DNA of 64,000 bases from Rhodobacter sp. 24-YEA-8 (GTDB lineage: Bacteria; Pseudomonadota; Alphaproteobacteria; Rhodobacterales; Rhodobacteraceae). Position 1 is the stretch's first letter; every line of letters begins with the position of its first letter. The stretch covers positions 2,121,001-2,185,000 of the forward strand of contig NZ_FNSK01000001.1 in the NCBI RefSeq assembly GCF_900105075.1, written 5' to 3'. Positions 25,147 to 34,329 of this stretch are shown one piece after another. The position numbers were made by a program, and so were the translations under genes. Under the pieces are notes generated by a model. The model was not told the DNA's origin. It made no database searches and saw only the letters and a list, made by a program, of their open reading frames with translations.

Positions 25147-25180
25147 ATTTTGTCAACCAGGAAACCGACAAGGGGCGCCA

Positions 25181-25744
25181 ATGAAGGTCAGTCGTGCGCA
25201 AATGGCTGAAAACAGGTCCAGAATCCTGGACGCGGCCTGCCGCATGTTTCAGCAAAAGGGCTTTGACGGCGTGACACTGGCCGAAGTGATGAAAGCCGCC
25301 GGCCTGACCCATGGCGCGTTTTACGGCCATTTCCGGTCAAAAGAGGATCTGATCGCGCAGATCCTGCAGCACCGTTGCGAGAAGATGCGCGAAACGCGGC
25401 CCAGCCTCGAAAGCTTTCTCGACAGCTATCTGTCGCCCGGGGCCTGCACCGACCCGGCGCGCGGCTGCCATATCCCGGCGCTCGCCCCGGCGCTTGGGCC
25501 GGATATGGTGCATCACTCGCCCGAAGCGCGCGCGGCGCTGACGGAAAGCATCCGCGTTCAGATCGACCGGCTGGGCGCCGCCTTCCCCGAAACTGCCCCA
25601 GGCGAGCAACGCCGCGCCGCGATCAGGACATGGGCTGCGATGGTGGGCGCGCTGTTGCTGGCAAAGGCCAGTGACGACCCCGATCTTGCGACCGAGATCC
25701 TGAGTGAGGTGCGGGGGGGGATCGTCTCCGGCAGCACGATCTGA
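25181..25744 (+). CDS. TetR/AcrR family transcriptional regulator (NemR-like position)
   Basis: A 187-residue regulator whose N-terminal helix-turn-helix reads RSRILDAACRMFQQKGFDGVTL, then HGAFYGHFRSKEDLIAQ. The ATG at 25181 follows AAGGGG and starts the family sequence directly; the longer frame runs through the operators. Cysteines in the ligand domain (GACTDPARGCH) could sense electrophiles, as NemR does, but this is inference. It is divergent from the old yellow enzyme gene it probably represses. Confidence 0.87.
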   Translation: MKVSRAQMAENRSRILDAACRMFQQKGFDGVTLAEVMKAAGLTHGAFYGHFRSKEDLIAQILQHRCEKMRETRPSLESFLDSYLSPGACTDPARGCHIPALAPALGPDMVHHSPEARAALTESIRVQIDRLGAAFPETAPGEQRRAAIRTWAAMVGALLLAKASDDPDLATEILSEVRGGIVSGSTI

Positions 25745-25750
25745 AACGGG

Positions 25751-26926
25751 TCAGAGACCGCCCTGCCGCAGCCGCAGGACCAGTGATTCCAGCATCGCGT
25801 CACAGGCGGCAAGCTGGTCCCGGCTGACATATTCATCGGGCTTGTGGCCCTGGTCCATCGAGCCCGGGCCACAGATCAGCACCGGCAGACCCAGCGCCTG
25901 ATCGAAAAGCCCGCCTTCGGTGCCAAACGCCACTTTGATCAGCCCGGCCCCGGGCTCCAACAGCCTCCGGAGCCAGGCCACCGCCGGACTGTCTTGCGGG
26001 GTATCAAGGCCGGGATAGCCCGAGACCTCGTCAATCGCGATCCGCGCGGTGGGAAAGCGGTTGCCGTGGCGGGCCGCGATCTGGTCGGCAGCGCGGCGGA
26101 TATCGGCGAGAATCAGGTCGGGGTCATCGGCGGCTATATTGCGGATCTCGAAATCGATCTCACAGAGGTTCGGCACGATGTTCAGCGCGGTGCCCCCCTG
26201 CATCACACCGGCATGGATGGTCGAATAGGGAATGTCGTAATCCGGGTCCTGCGCGCCGGTCTCACGCAGCTGCGCCTGGGCCGCGTCAAGCGCCAGGATG
26301 AACTCCGCCCCCAGATGCAGCGCGTTCAGCGCCTTTGGCGCCAGCGCCGAATGGCCCTCGACTCCGTGGCAACAGGCTTTCAGCCCGCGTTTGCCCTTAT
26401 GGCCGGTGGCGATCTGCATCGAAGTCGGCTCGCCGATGATGCACAGCGCCGCCCGGTCCGCGCGCCCCGCCAGCGCGTCGATCAGCGAGCGCACACCGAT
26501 ACAGCCGATTTCCTCGTCATAAGACAGCGCCAGGTGCAGCGGCACCGCAAGGGGGCCGCGCGCCGCGAGCAGGGCCGCGCGGATCGCGCTTGCGACAAAG
26601 CCTTTCATATCGGCTGTGCCGCGCCCGTAAAGCCGGCCCTCAGCCTCGGTCAGTGTAAACGGGTCCATCGTCCAGGCCTGGCCCGCAACCGGGACCACAT
26701 CAGTATGGCCCGAAAGAATAACGCCCCCCGGCCCCTCCGGCCCGATCGTTGCCCAGAGATTGGCGCGGCTGCCATCGGGGGCGGCAAAACGTTCGATCCG
26801 CGCGCCGGCGGGCGCCAGCAGCGCCTCGACATAATCCAGCAGCGCGAGGTTCGGCTGGCGTGACAGTGTCGGCTCGGCAATCAGCCGGGCGAGAATATCA
26901 GTGGTTTCGGGGATCACATCAGACAT
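25751..26926 (-). CDS. M20 family metallopeptidase, ArgE-type N-acyl amino acid deacylase
   Basis: A 391-residue M20 peptidase of the acetylornithine deacetylase type. It has a metal motif in SGHTDVVPVAG, the bridging Asp in YGRGTADMKGF, the catalytic Glu pair in YDEEIGCIG, and a lid/dimerisation domain between. It hydrolyses N-acyl amino acids. The start is the ATG at 26924-26926 (MSDVIPETTD). It is the third gene of a ridA-DUF1028-M20 unit. Next to the amine-degradation genes, an N-formyl or N-acyl aspartate substrate is conceivable. Arginine biosynthesis is unlikely from the context. Confidence 0.83.
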   Translation of the reverse strand: MSDVIPETTDILARLIAEPTLSRQPNLALLDYVEALLAPAGARIERFAAPDGSRANLWATIGPEGPGGVILSGHTDVVPVAGQAWTMDPFTLTEAEGRLYGRGTADMKGFVASAIRAALLAARGPLAVPLHLALSYDEEIGCIGVRSLIDALAGRADRAALCIIGEPTSMQIATGHKGKRGLKACCHGVEGHSALAPKALNALHLGAEFILALDAAQAQLRETGAQDPDYDIPYSTIHAGVMQGGTALNIVPNLCEIDFEIRNIAADDPDLILADIRRAADQIAARHGNRFPTARIAIDEVSGYPGLDTPQDSPAVAWLRRLLEPGAGLIKVAFGTEGGLFDQALGLPVLICGPGSMDQGHKPDEYVSRDQLAACDAMLESLVLRLRQGGL

Positions 26927-26954
26927 CTGGCAGGGTCCGGCAAGGGCAGAAGCA

Positions 26955-26990
26955 GCGGTCGGGGAAGCGGGAGCCATTGTCCCCGACCGC
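26955..26990. terminator. GC-rich hairpin between the DUF1028 and M20 genes
   Basis: A perfect 10-bp stem GCGGTCGGGG (26955-26964) and CCCCGACCGC (26981-26990) with a 16-base loop in the 115-base gap between the two genes. No uridine run follows, so it may attenuate or stabilise message ends rather than terminate. Confidence 0.45.
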
Positions 26991-27041
26991 CCTCAGAGAA
27001 AGCAGGGCGCCTCCCCGAAAGCAAGTATCCCGGATCTCCCG

Positions 27042-27716
27042 TCACGGGTCTCCGGGCACGCCGTAACCGGGCGCGGCCGAAGGGTTCAGCGCACGGGTGA
27101 CATAGGCCTCCATCTCGGGTTGCCAGCGCGCCCATAGCGCGGCGCATTCGGCAATCGGGTCGCCCTCGGTCCAGTCGATGCGCAGATCCGCGACATTCCA
27201 GGACACTTTATCGACCATGACAAGGCCCATCGAATGTACCGGGCCTTCCTCGCCTCCGGCCTCCATCGCAGCGCGCATGGCGCCGAGCAGCCGGTCGCCG
27301 AGATGCCCCTTTGCCGCGGTGAAAGCCGCAACCATCGTGGCGGGAATGCTGTCAGAAGACAGCATATTGCCCGCAGCCACCACACCCTCACCCCGCGCCG
27401 AAGCGTGACGTCCAAGGGTACGTGCACCGGAATGGCTGGCAGTGCCGCCGGTCCGGTCAACCAGCGCGAGCTGGCGGTAGTCGATATGCGGCGCCTCTGC
27501 CATAAGTTGCGCCAGCGCCTCTGCGGCTGAAAGACCGGCGGCCATCAGGTCCAACCCTTTCGGCCCCAGTGACGGGTCGGTGATGTTCTGGGTCGAAACC
27601 GCCCCCACCCCGGCCCGGACATGGGCGCAGCGCGCCGCGACCGAAGGCGAGGACGAACTGACCGCGATCCCGAACATGCCGGTATCAGCGCAGCGGGCCG
27701 AGATGGAGAAGGTCAT
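27042..27716 (-). CDS. DUF1028 family protein (Ntn-hydrolase-like)
   Basis: A 224-residue member of the DUF1028 family, recognised by MTFSISARCADTGMFGIAVSS at the N-terminus and GAGVGAVSTQN-like sequence (RAGVGAVSTQNITDPSLG). The family is predicted to adopt an Ntn-hydrolase fold; the reaction is not established. It is linked to a RidA gene (4-base gap upstream) and an M20 deacylase. That trio recurs beside amine or peptide uptake systems in my experience of the group, so a hydrolytic step on an N-acyl or imine product is a guess. Confidence 0.82.
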   Translation of the reverse strand: MTFSISARCADTGMFGIAVSSSSPSVAARCAHVRAGVGAVSTQNITDPSLGPKGLDLMAAGLSAAEALAQLMAEAPHIDYRQLALVDRTGGTASHSGARTLGRHASARGEGVVAAGNMLSSDSIPATMVAAFTAAKGHLGDRLLGAMRAAMEAGGEEGPVHSMGLVMVDKVSWNVADLRIDWTEGDPIAECAALWARWQPEMEAYVTRALNPSAAPGYGVPGDP

Positions 27717-27720
27717 GGGA

Positions 27721-28143
27721 TTATGCCTCGTCCGGGATAACGGCAGTGGCCTCGATCTCGACCAGCCATTCCGGGCGGGCCAGGGCCGAAACCACGAGAC
27801 CGGTCGAGACCGGGAAGACCCCCTTCAGATATTCCCCCATCACATTATAGACCGCCTCGCGGTAGCGGATATCGATCAGATAGATCACCACGCGGCAGAT
27901 ATGGGTCAGATCCGAGCCGGATTCCTCCAGCAGCATCTTGATGTTTTCCATCGCCTTGCGCGCCTGGCCGGCCACATCACCGATGCAGACGCTTTCGCGG
28001 GTGTCGAGGTCCTGGCCGATCTGGCCGCGCACGAACACGGTCGCCCCGCGCGCCACAACGGCCTGGCAGAGGTCGTTGTTCAGCTTTTGCTCGGGATAGG
28101 TTTCTTTGGTGTTGAAGGGGCGGATCCGCGTGTGGACGGGCAT
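27721..28143 (-). CDS. RidA family protein (enamine/imine deaminase)
   Basis: A 140-residue YjgF/YER057c/RidA-fold protein with DLCQAVVARGATVFVRGQIGQDL and the downstream NIKMLLEESGSDLTHICRVVIYL block. The usual substrate-binding Arg occurs in CRVVIYL, while the C-terminal motif reads ALARPEWLVEIEATAV. RidA enzymes hydrolyse reactive enamines and imines released by PLP- or flavin-dependent amine metabolism. It is the first gene of the ridA-DUF1028-M20 unit and lies downstream of the amine dehydrogenase operon on the same strand. Confidence 0.85.
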   Translation of the reverse strand: MPVHTRIRPFNTKETYPEQKLNNDLCQAVVARGATVFVRGQIGQDLDTRESVCIGDVAGQARKAMENIKMLLEESGSDLTHICRVVIYLIDIRYREAVYNVMGEYLKGVFPVSTGLVVSALARPEWLVEIEATAVIPDEA

Positions 28144-28224
28144 GTCATGCTCCTGAAGGGTAAAGCCTTGGCCAAGATGTAGCGCGCTTGCCCCGGCCAG
28201 GGGATGAATATTTGTTGACCCTGT

Positions 28225-28237
28225 GTTTCAGCGAAAC
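28225..28237. promoter_or_regulatory. Palindrome upstream of ridA
   Basis: GTTTC-AGC-GAAAC is an exact 5-base-arm palindrome located 82-94 bases before the ridA start codon, in the gap after the GMC oxidoreductase gene. It may be an operator for the ridA unit; the regulator is unknown. Confidence 0.35.
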
Positions 28238-28288
28238 CTATGCCGCAGGCGTCCCCCGCCGCACCGGCGGCAGGGGCCCCGCGACGTG

Positions 28289-29887
28289 CTATGCGGCAAG
28301 GATCGCTCTTGCTGCCTTTTCGCCGATCATCTGGCTGGGCGCATTGGTATTGCCGCCGATCAGCGTCGGCATGACCGAGGCATCGGCGACGCGCAGCCCC
28401 TCGATCCCATGCACCTTCATCGAGACCGGATCGACCACCGCCATCGCATCCACCCCCATCTTCGCAGTGCCGACCGGGTGATAGACGGTCAGCGCCTCGG
28501 CGCGAAGGTAGGCGAGGATCTCGTCATCGGTGACGACGCCTGGCCCGGGCAGGATCTCGCGGCCCTGAAGGCTTGCCATCGGGGCGGCGCCAAAGATCCG
28601 GCGCGAGAGTTTGATCCCTTCGACCAGCACGCGCGCATCACGGAAATCGCTGAAGAAGCGGTGATCGATCTCATGCGTGATCTCATCGCCCTGGCGGCGC
28701 AGCCGGATCTCGCCGACCGAACGCGGGCGCAGGACGCAGGTGTGAACGGCGAAACCATGGCCCCATTCGACCAGCCGGCCGCGATGGCTGCGATAGCCGG
28801 GGACGAAATGGAACTGCACATCCGGCAGGTCATCCTCGGCCAGAGGCGTGCGGCCAAAGCCGCCTGCGACCACGTAATTCGTGGACAGCATCCCCTTGCG
28901 GTTTGCGGCGAAGCGGAAGGGCGCGGCCAGCAGTTTCAACGAGTTGCGCAGTGAAAAGCCCAGCGTCCTGGTCGAATCTGATCGCACCGTGATCATGCCG
29001 TCGACATGGTCTCGCAGGTTCTGACCTACACCGGCCAGGTCATGGACCACGTCCACCCCCTGCCCCTGCAAGGCGGCGCCGGGCCCGATCCCCGATGCCA
29101 TCAGCGCCATCGGTGTGCCAATCGCTCCGGTCGAGAGCACGACCTCCCCCCGGCAATGGATGATCTCGCGGGAACCGCCACGCGTGACCTCGACCCCGGT
29201 GACGCGGCGGTCCTGCAGGATCAGGCGCTTCAGATCGGTGCCGGTCATGATGGTGAGGTTCGGGCGGCTCCGTACCGGCTCAAGATAGGCATTATAGGCG
29301 GAAAACCGGATGCCGTTCTTCTGCGTCACATCATAGATGCCAAGGCCGAGCTGGCTGTCACCGTTGAAATCCTGGTTGCGCGGCAGGCCGATCGTCTCGC
29401 CCGCGCGGATGTAATCCTCGCAAACCGGGTTCGGATCTTTCGGGCGGGCCACGATCAGCTCGCCTTTGGTGCCATGCAGACGCGGATCCTGGCCGACCTG
29501 GTTCTGCTCGAGATGTTTAAACAGCGGCAGAACATCCGACCAGGACCAGCCCTGACAGCCAAGCGCCGCCCATTCATCGTAATCCGCAGCAGCGCCCCGG
29601 ATATAAAGCATCGAATTCAGCGAAGAGGATCCGCCCAGCATCCGCCCCCGGTTGACCGGAATATTGCGGTTGTTCAGCTCGGGCTGCTTCACGCCGGTAT
29701 AGCCGTAGTCAAAGCGCTTGCGGCCATACATCGCAAGGATTCCGGCCGGCACTTTCACGCGGATATCGCGATCGGAGCCGCCGGATTCGATCACCAGCAC
29801 CGAGGTTTTCGGATTGGCAGAAAGCCGGTTCGCCAGCACACAGCCCGCCGCCCCGGCCCCGATGACGATATAGTCGAAAGCATCCAT
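28289..29887 (-). CDS. GMC family oxidoreductase (choline dehydrogenase-like)
   Basis: A 532-residue FAD enzyme of the glucose-methanol-choline family. The dinucleotide fold FDYIVIGAGAAGCVLANRL is at the N-terminus, signature 1 is GRMLGGSSSLNSMLYIRG, signature 2 is STGAIGTPMALMASGIG, and the C-terminal catalytic pair lies in VYHPVGTAKMG and GGNTNAPS. It oxidises an alcohol to an aldehyde. The frame can open at a TTG one codon earlier, but the ATG at 29885-29887 overlaps the upstream stop as TGATG. As the last gene of the amine dehydrogenase/Pot operon it may act on an alcohol side product. Confidence 0.87.
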   Translation of the reverse strand: MDAFDYIVIGAGAAGCVLANRLSANPKTSVLVIESGGSDRDIRVKVPAGILAMYGRKRFDYGYTGVKQPELNNRNIPVNRGRMLGGSSSLNSMLYIRGAAADYDEWAALGCQGWSWSDVLPLFKHLEQNQVGQDPRLHGTKGELIVARPKDPNPVCEDYIRAGETIGLPRNQDFNGDSQLGLGIYDVTQKNGIRFSAYNAYLEPVRSRPNLTIMTGTDLKRLILQDRRVTGVEVTRGGSREIIHCRGEVVLSTGAIGTPMALMASGIGPGAALQGQGVDVVHDLAGVGQNLRDHVDGMITVRSDSTRTLGFSLRNSLKLLAAPFRFAANRKGMLSTNYVVAGGFGRTPLAEDDLPDVQFHFVPGYRSHRGRLVEWGHGFAVHTCVLRPRSVGEIRLRRQGDEITHEIDHRFFSDFRDARVLVEGIKLSRRIFGAAPMASLQGREILPGPGVVTDDEILAYLRAEALTVYHPVGTAKMGVDAMAVVDPVSMKVHGIEGLRVADASVMPTLIGGNTNAPSQMIGEKAARAILAA

Positions 29888-31530
29888 CAAAGGGCTCCAT
29901 ATGTGATTTTGCCGGCGCAGATCGTCAGCGCGACAGAGGCTGCGGTCTCGCTGTCGGCGAGGCCTTCCAGGCTGCCATCGATCAGCACCAGATCGGCGTC
30001 AAAGCCGGGAACCAGCCGCCCGGCGCGGTTTTCCGCGAAATCGGCATGCGCGCCGCCGGTCGTGTAGGCGGCGAGGCAGTCGTCAAGGCTGACGCGCTGA
30101 TCGGGCAGATCCGCGCGCCAGGGCTTACGCGTCAGCGCGCAATGGATCGCGTAAAGCGGCGAGAGCGGCGAGACCGGCCAGTCCGTGCCAAAGGCCAGAG
30201 GCACATCGCGGGCAAGAACCATCGCCCAGGGAAAGGCGGTGGGCCAGCGCGCCGCGCCCATAATGGTGATCGTGGGCTCCAGCGGCAGGCCCGCCGAACC
30301 CGGCGGATGCACCGGCTGCATCGAGGCGGTGATGCCCAGCGGGCCGAGCCGGTCAAGGTCTGCAGGCGTGATCGTGTCGATATGTTCGATCCGGTGACGC
30401 GCGTCGCGCGGGCCATTGGCGGCGCGCGCCGCCTCATAGCCATCGATCACAGCGCGCACCGCGCCATCGCCCACCGCATGGGTGGTGATCTGCAGCCCCC
30501 TCCGGTCAGCCTCGACACAGATCGCGTTGAACTGATCCAGCGGGATCAGCGGCTCGGATCGGAAGCCGGGACGGTCGGGATAATCGGTAACCGTCAGCGC
30601 GGTCCAGGTATCAAACACCCCGTCCATGAACAGCTTTATGCGGGCAAATGACAGCCACCCCGGCACTTCCGGTCCGAATTCATCCAGCAGGTCAATACCC
30701 CCGACCCCGTCTTTCGCCTCGAGCATCAAAGGCAGGCTGACCCTGACCGGCATCTCGCCCGCCAGCGCCAGATCGCGCATCAGACCGGCCTGCCAGGCAT
30801 TGCCATCCATATTCACCGCGCGCGTGATGCCATGGCAGGCGCAGTAATCGCCTGCCGCGCGGATCACCGCCCGGTCATGGTCGCGCGCGCCCTCGCCTTC
30901 GGCGCCGGTCATGCGGTAATCCATCGCATCGCGCCCTTGCAGGCGAGAGAGCATCTTCACCCGGTTCATCGCAGCAAATTCGCGCAATTCACCACTGGCC
31001 AGCCCGTCTGCGCCCATCACCACCTCGGATCCCGGTCCGAGATCGGCGCCATTGAGGATCCCTGCCAGTTCCAGCGCCTTTGTATTGGCCCAGGCACAAT
31101 GCAGATCGGTCGCAATCAGGCAGAGCGGACGGTCACTGACAATCCGGTCGAGGATATGGCGATCAGGCCTTTCTTCGCCAAAAATCACATAATTCACCGC
31201 ATAGCCGAACAGGATGTCATTCCCGGGCTGGCGGGTCGCGAAGTCCAGAAGCGCATCCCGTACCGGATCGAACCCGAAAAGCTCGCCCATATTCAGCATC
31301 GAAAGCGAGGCGCCACCCATCATCAGATGCAGATGGCTTTCGATGAAGCCGGGCATCAGTTCGCGCCCGGCGGCGTCGATCACCCGGGTCGCCGGGCCGA
31401 TATACGCGCGGATCGCGCTGTCATCCCCAAGCGCCAGGATCACACCATCCGCCACCGCAATCGCGGTGGTGCCGGGGACGGCAAAAAGCGGGCGCAGGCG
31501 CGCGTTCAGGATCACCAGATCGGCGGTCAT
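29887..31530 (-). CDS. Amidohydrolase family 3 protein (YtcJ / N-substituted formamide deformylase type)
   Basis: A 547-residue amidohydrolase_3 protein. It has the metal motif FIESHLHLMMGG (His-x-His), a His in RIEHIDTI and the final Asp in AFGTDWPVSP. The subgroup includes YtcJ and the N-substituted formamide deformylase NfdA, and its members cleave amide or formamide bonds. The ATG (31528-31530) lies just past a strong terminator-like hairpin after potD, so expression depends on read-through. In the proposed imidazole-acetate route it could open imidazolone acetate or remove a formyl/formimino group; that is inference. Confidence 0.83.
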   Translation of the reverse strand: MTADLVILNARLRPLFAVPGTTAIAVADGVILALGDDSAIRAYIGPATRVIDAAGRELMPGFIESHLHLMMGGASLSMLNMGELFGFDPVRDALLDFATRQPGNDILFGYAVNYVIFGEERPDRHILDRIVSDRPLCLIATDLHCAWANTKALELAGILNGADLGPGSEVVMGADGLASGELREFAAMNRVKMLSRLQGRDAMDYRMTGAEGEGARDHDRAVIRAAGDYCACHGITRAVNMDGNAWQAGLMRDLALAGEMPVRVSLPLMLEAKDGVGGIDLLDEFGPEVPGWLSFARIKLFMDGVFDTWTALTVTDYPDRPGFRSEPLIPLDQFNAICVEADRRGLQITTHAVGDGAVRAVIDGYEAARAANGPRDARHRIEHIDTITPADLDRLGPLGITASMQPVHPPGSAGLPLEPTITIMGAARWPTAFPWAMVLARDVPLAFGTDWPVSPLSPLYAIHCALTRKPWRADLPDQRVSLDDCLAAYTTGGAHADFAENRAGRLVPGFDADLVLIDGSLEGLADSETAASVALTICAGKITYGAL

Positions 31531-31550
31531 CGGTCTCTCCGGCAGAATGG

Positions 31551-31580
31551 GAAAAAGGGGCCGGGATTGCGCCCGGCCCT
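31551..31580 (-). terminator. Strong terminator/attenuator after the polyamine-type binding-protein gene
   Basis: GGGCCGGG (31558-31565) pairs perfectly with CCCGGCCC (31572-31579) around a 6-base loop. On the transcribed minus strand it is followed by CUUUUUCC. It lies 13 bases past the binding-protein stop codon and before the amidohydrolase start. This should terminate most transcripts. Confidence 0.78.
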
Positions 31581-31592
31581 CGTCTGAGCAGC

Positions 31593-32609
31593 TTATTGCA
31601 GCAGCTGGGTCCAGACCCGGTTCACCAGATCCTGCGCCGCGGGCGAGCAGGTGCGCGAGAATTCAACCGGCACTTCCGGGTAAAGTTCGGGCGCTTTTTC
31701 CTTGGTATAGACGACCTTATCCGCGACCAGCGTCATCGGCGAGGAATGGGCGTAGAAGTTCATCTGCTCGGTCGCATTTTCCGGCTCTGACATGAATTCG
31801 ATGAACTTGATCGCATTCTCGCGGTTCGGGGCGCCATTCGGGATCACCATCGAGTCAATCCAGCCCACCAGGCCCTCTTTCGGCAGCGCATAGGCGAAAG
31901 GCGCGCCATTGACGCGGGCCTTCAGCTCTTCGCCATCCCACCAGAAATGCGCCGCAACCTCGCCCGAGGCCAGACGGCTTGCGATATTATCCGAGGAATA
32001 GGCCGCGACCGAGGGCTTTTGCGCCGCCAGCAGATCATAGACCTTCTTCATCTCATCAGCATTTTCCGAGCAGAACGGCACACCGAGGTAAAGCTGTGCC
32101 GCACCGACCACCTCATCGGGATAGGATAGCATGGCGATTTTGCCGGCCAGCGGCGCTTCAGGCTCAAAGAAATAGCTCAGACTGTCGAGCGGGCCGGTAT
32201 ATTCATTGGTGTTGACCGCGAAGCCGGCTGTGCCATAGGCGACCGGGATCGAATAGGCCTGGGTCTCGTCCCACCACTGGTTCTTCCAGCGCGGGTCGAT
32301 CAGCTCATAGGCTTTCAGCGTGTTCGCGCCGTAATCCTGGATCAGCCCCTCATCGATCATGATGCGCAGGAAATGCTGCGAGGGGGTCGAAACGTCATAG
32401 CCCGAAGACCCGGCCTGAAGCTTTGTCAGCAGATCCTCGTTCGAGGTATAGCCGTCGACATTGACTTTGACGTCATATTCTTTCGCGAATTTTTCAATCA
32501 GCTCAGGGGAAAAGCTTTCCGACCAGACATAAAGGTTCAGCTGGCCTGCGGCATTGGCAGCAGTCGCGGCGCAAAGCGCGATGACAGAGGCAGTGACGAG
32601 TTTTTTCAT
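31593..32609 (-). CDS. PotD-type spermidine/putrescine ABC transporter substrate-binding protein
   Basis: A 338-residue periplasmic protein. A clear Sec signal peptide (MKKLVTASVIALCAATAANA, cleaved before AGQ) precedes the PotD-like sequence LYVWSESFSPELIEKFAKEY, and the two-domain fold includes EPEAPLAGKIAMLSYPDE. PotD relatives bind diamines and related organic cations. Histamine, agmatine or polyamines are all compatible; the ligand cannot be read. It ends the potABCD-type block fed by the amine dehydrogenase promoter. Confidence 0.9.
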   Translation of the reverse strand: MKKLVTASVIALCAATAANAAGQLNLYVWSESFSPELIEKFAKEYDVKVNVDGYTSNEDLLTKLQAGSSGYDVSTPSQHFLRIMIDEGLIQDYGANTLKAYELIDPRWKNQWWDETQAYSIPVAYGTAGFAVNTNEYTGPLDSLSYFFEPEAPLAGKIAMLSYPDEVVGAAQLYLGVPFCSENADEMKKVYDLLAAQKPSVAAYSSDNIASRLASGEVAAHFWWDGEELKARVNGAPFAYALPKEGLVGWIDSMVIPNGAPNRENAIKFIEFMSEPENATEQMNFYAHSSPMTLVADKVVYTKEKAPELYPEVPVEFSRTCSPAAQDLVNRVWTQLLQ

Positions 32610-32638
32610 TGTAATTTCCCTTGTTGGTTTGTCTTTTT

Positions 32639-33439
32639 TCAGGTGTTTTTTGTGCCCCGCCCGGCGACGAGCAGCGCAATTGTGGCAAGGATCAGAGAGG
32701 CCAGGATCATCAGCGTGCCGATGGCGTTCAGCTCGGGCGAGGTGCCGGCGCGGATCAGCGAGAAGATATAGACCGGCAAAGTGGTGGTGCCGCCCGAGGC
32801 CAGCATGTTCGAGGTGATGAAATCATCCATTGAGATCAGGAAGGCGAGCATCGCGCCGGAAAACACCCCCGGAAAGATCAGCGGCAGCGTCACCCGGCGA
32901 AAGGTGGTCCAGCGGCTGGCATAGAGATCCGCGCTGGCCTCTTCGAAATCCAGCGACATGCCCTGAAGCCGCGCCCGTATCGGCAGAAAGGCAAAGGGCG
33001 TGCAAAAGGCCGAATGGGCGAGGATCAGTTTCAGAAGCCCGTTTTGCAGCCCGACCAGCGAGAACAGGATCAGGCTCGCCACAGCCAGCACGATTTCGGG
33101 CAGCAAAAGCGGCAGGTTCACCACCGTCTCGGACAGGCGCCGGAACCGCACATTCTTGCCCCGGATGATCGCGAGCGCCGCCATCAGCGCCACGGTTGTT
33201 GCGACCGCCGTCGCAATCAGCGCCACCAGAACCGAGGTTTTCAGCGCATTCATCAAGGGGCCGTTGTTCAGCGCGGCCACATACCAGTCGAGCGAAAATC
33301 CGGTCCAGACACCGGCGATCCGGTTGGCGTTGAAGGAATAGATCACCACGACCAGAAGCGGCAGATAGAGCCAGACGAAGAAGACAATCGTCAGAAGACC
33401 AAAGCCCGGATAGCGTTTGACATCATGATGGCGGCTCAT
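32639..33439 (-). CDS. PotC-type ABC transporter permease
   Basis: A 266-residue inner-membrane permease with about six hydrophobic segments and the EAA loop FEEASADLYASRWTTFRRV. It is the PotC-like partner of the polyamine/opine transporter class. It overlaps the potB-type gene by 4 bases at its start (33436-33439) and is followed by the binding-protein gene. Confidence 0.9.
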   Translation of the reverse strand: MSRHHDVKRYPGFGLLTIVFFVWLYLPLLVVVIYSFNANRIAGVWTGFSLDWYVAALNNGPLMNALKTSVLVALIATAVATTVALMAALAIIRGKNVRFRRLSETVVNLPLLLPEIVLAVASLILFSLVGLQNGLLKLILAHSAFCTPFAFLPIRARLQGMSLDFEEASADLYASRWTTFRRVTLPLIFPGVFSGAMLAFLISMDDFITSNMLASGGTTTLPVYIFSLIRAGTSPELNAIGTLMILASLILATIALLVAGRGTKNT

Positions 33440-34329
33440 GCGCGTGCCTCCATCCCGGCGGTCCGGCCTGCGGCGCGAAGCGCGGTGAAGATCAGGAACA
33501 GCATCACCAGACCCATCAGCACCATCGCGATCGCAGCACCAAACGGCCAGTTGCGCCCTCCCCCGAATTGCAGCTGGATCAATGATCCCATCATCATCTG
33601 CTTGCCACCGCCCATCAATGTGGGTTCCAGCACCGCGCCAAGCGCAGGCACAAAGACAAGGATCGCGCCCGAGACAATGCCCGGGGCCGTCAGCGGCAGG
33701 ATCACGCGGCGGAAGGTGGTCAGGCGGTTCCCGTGCAGATCATGCGAGGCCTCGATCAGCGTCAGGTCGAGTTTCTCGATCGAGGCATAGATCGGCAGCA
33801 CCATCAGCGGCATACAGGTATAGACCATCGCCACCAGCGTCGCGGTATCGTTGAACATGAAACTGGTCCCGGGGGCGAGACCGAAGGTTTCAAGGAACCG
33901 CGGCAGCGGACCGTCTTTTCCCAGAATGATCATCCAGGCATAGACCCGCAGGATCATCGAAACCCAGAAGGGCAGCGTCACCAGATAGACCAGCAGCGCA
34001 CGCATCCCCGGCGTCTGGCGCGAGATATACCAGGCGACCGGCAGCGCGAAAACCAGACAGATCAGCGTCGTAAGCCCCGCAAGCAGATAGGTCCGCCCGA
34101 TGATCAGAAGGTATTGCGGCGTGAATTCCAGTTCGCCCGACCAGCCCTCGTTAAAGAGGATCTGGCTGTAGCCCGACAGGTTGAAATCCCAGGTGAACCC
34201 GCCATGCGAGCCGCGTGTCGCCACCGAGACGGCGGCGATGATCAGGATCGGCAGGATCAGCGCGAAGCCCATCAGCGCCCAGGCCGGCAAAAGCCCCCAG
34301 AAAGGCAGATTATTGGCAAGCCGCCTCAT
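33436..34329 (-). CDS. PotB-type ABC transporter permease
   Basis: A 297-residue inner-membrane permease of the PotB family, with an N-terminal hydrophobic segment (LPAWALMGFALILPILII) and EAA loop (LIEASHDLHGNRLTTFRRV). It overlaps the ATPase gene by 4 bases at its start (34326-34329), giving translational coupling through the whole potABC block. Confidence 0.9.
   Translation of the reverse strand: MRRLANNLPFWGLLPAWALMGFALILPILIIAAVSVATRGSHGGFTWDFNLSGYSQILFNEGWSGELEFTPQYLLIIGRTYLLAGLTTLICLVFALPVAWYISRQTPGMRALLVYLVTLPFWVSMILRVYAWMIILGKDGPLPRFLETFGLAPGTSFMFNDTATLVAMVYTCMPLMVLPIYASIEKLDLTLIEASHDLHGNRLTTFRRVILPLTAPGIVSGAILVFVPALGAVLEPTLMGGGKQMMMGSLIQLQFGGGRNWPFGAAIAMVLMGLVMLFLIFTALRAAGRTAGMEARA

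Noticed and set aside
25751..26926. argE (acetylornithine deacetylase in arginine biosynthesis)
   Set aside because: M20 enzymes of this type have many N-acyl substrates, no arginine gene is nearby, and the ridA/DUF1028 context points to catabolism.
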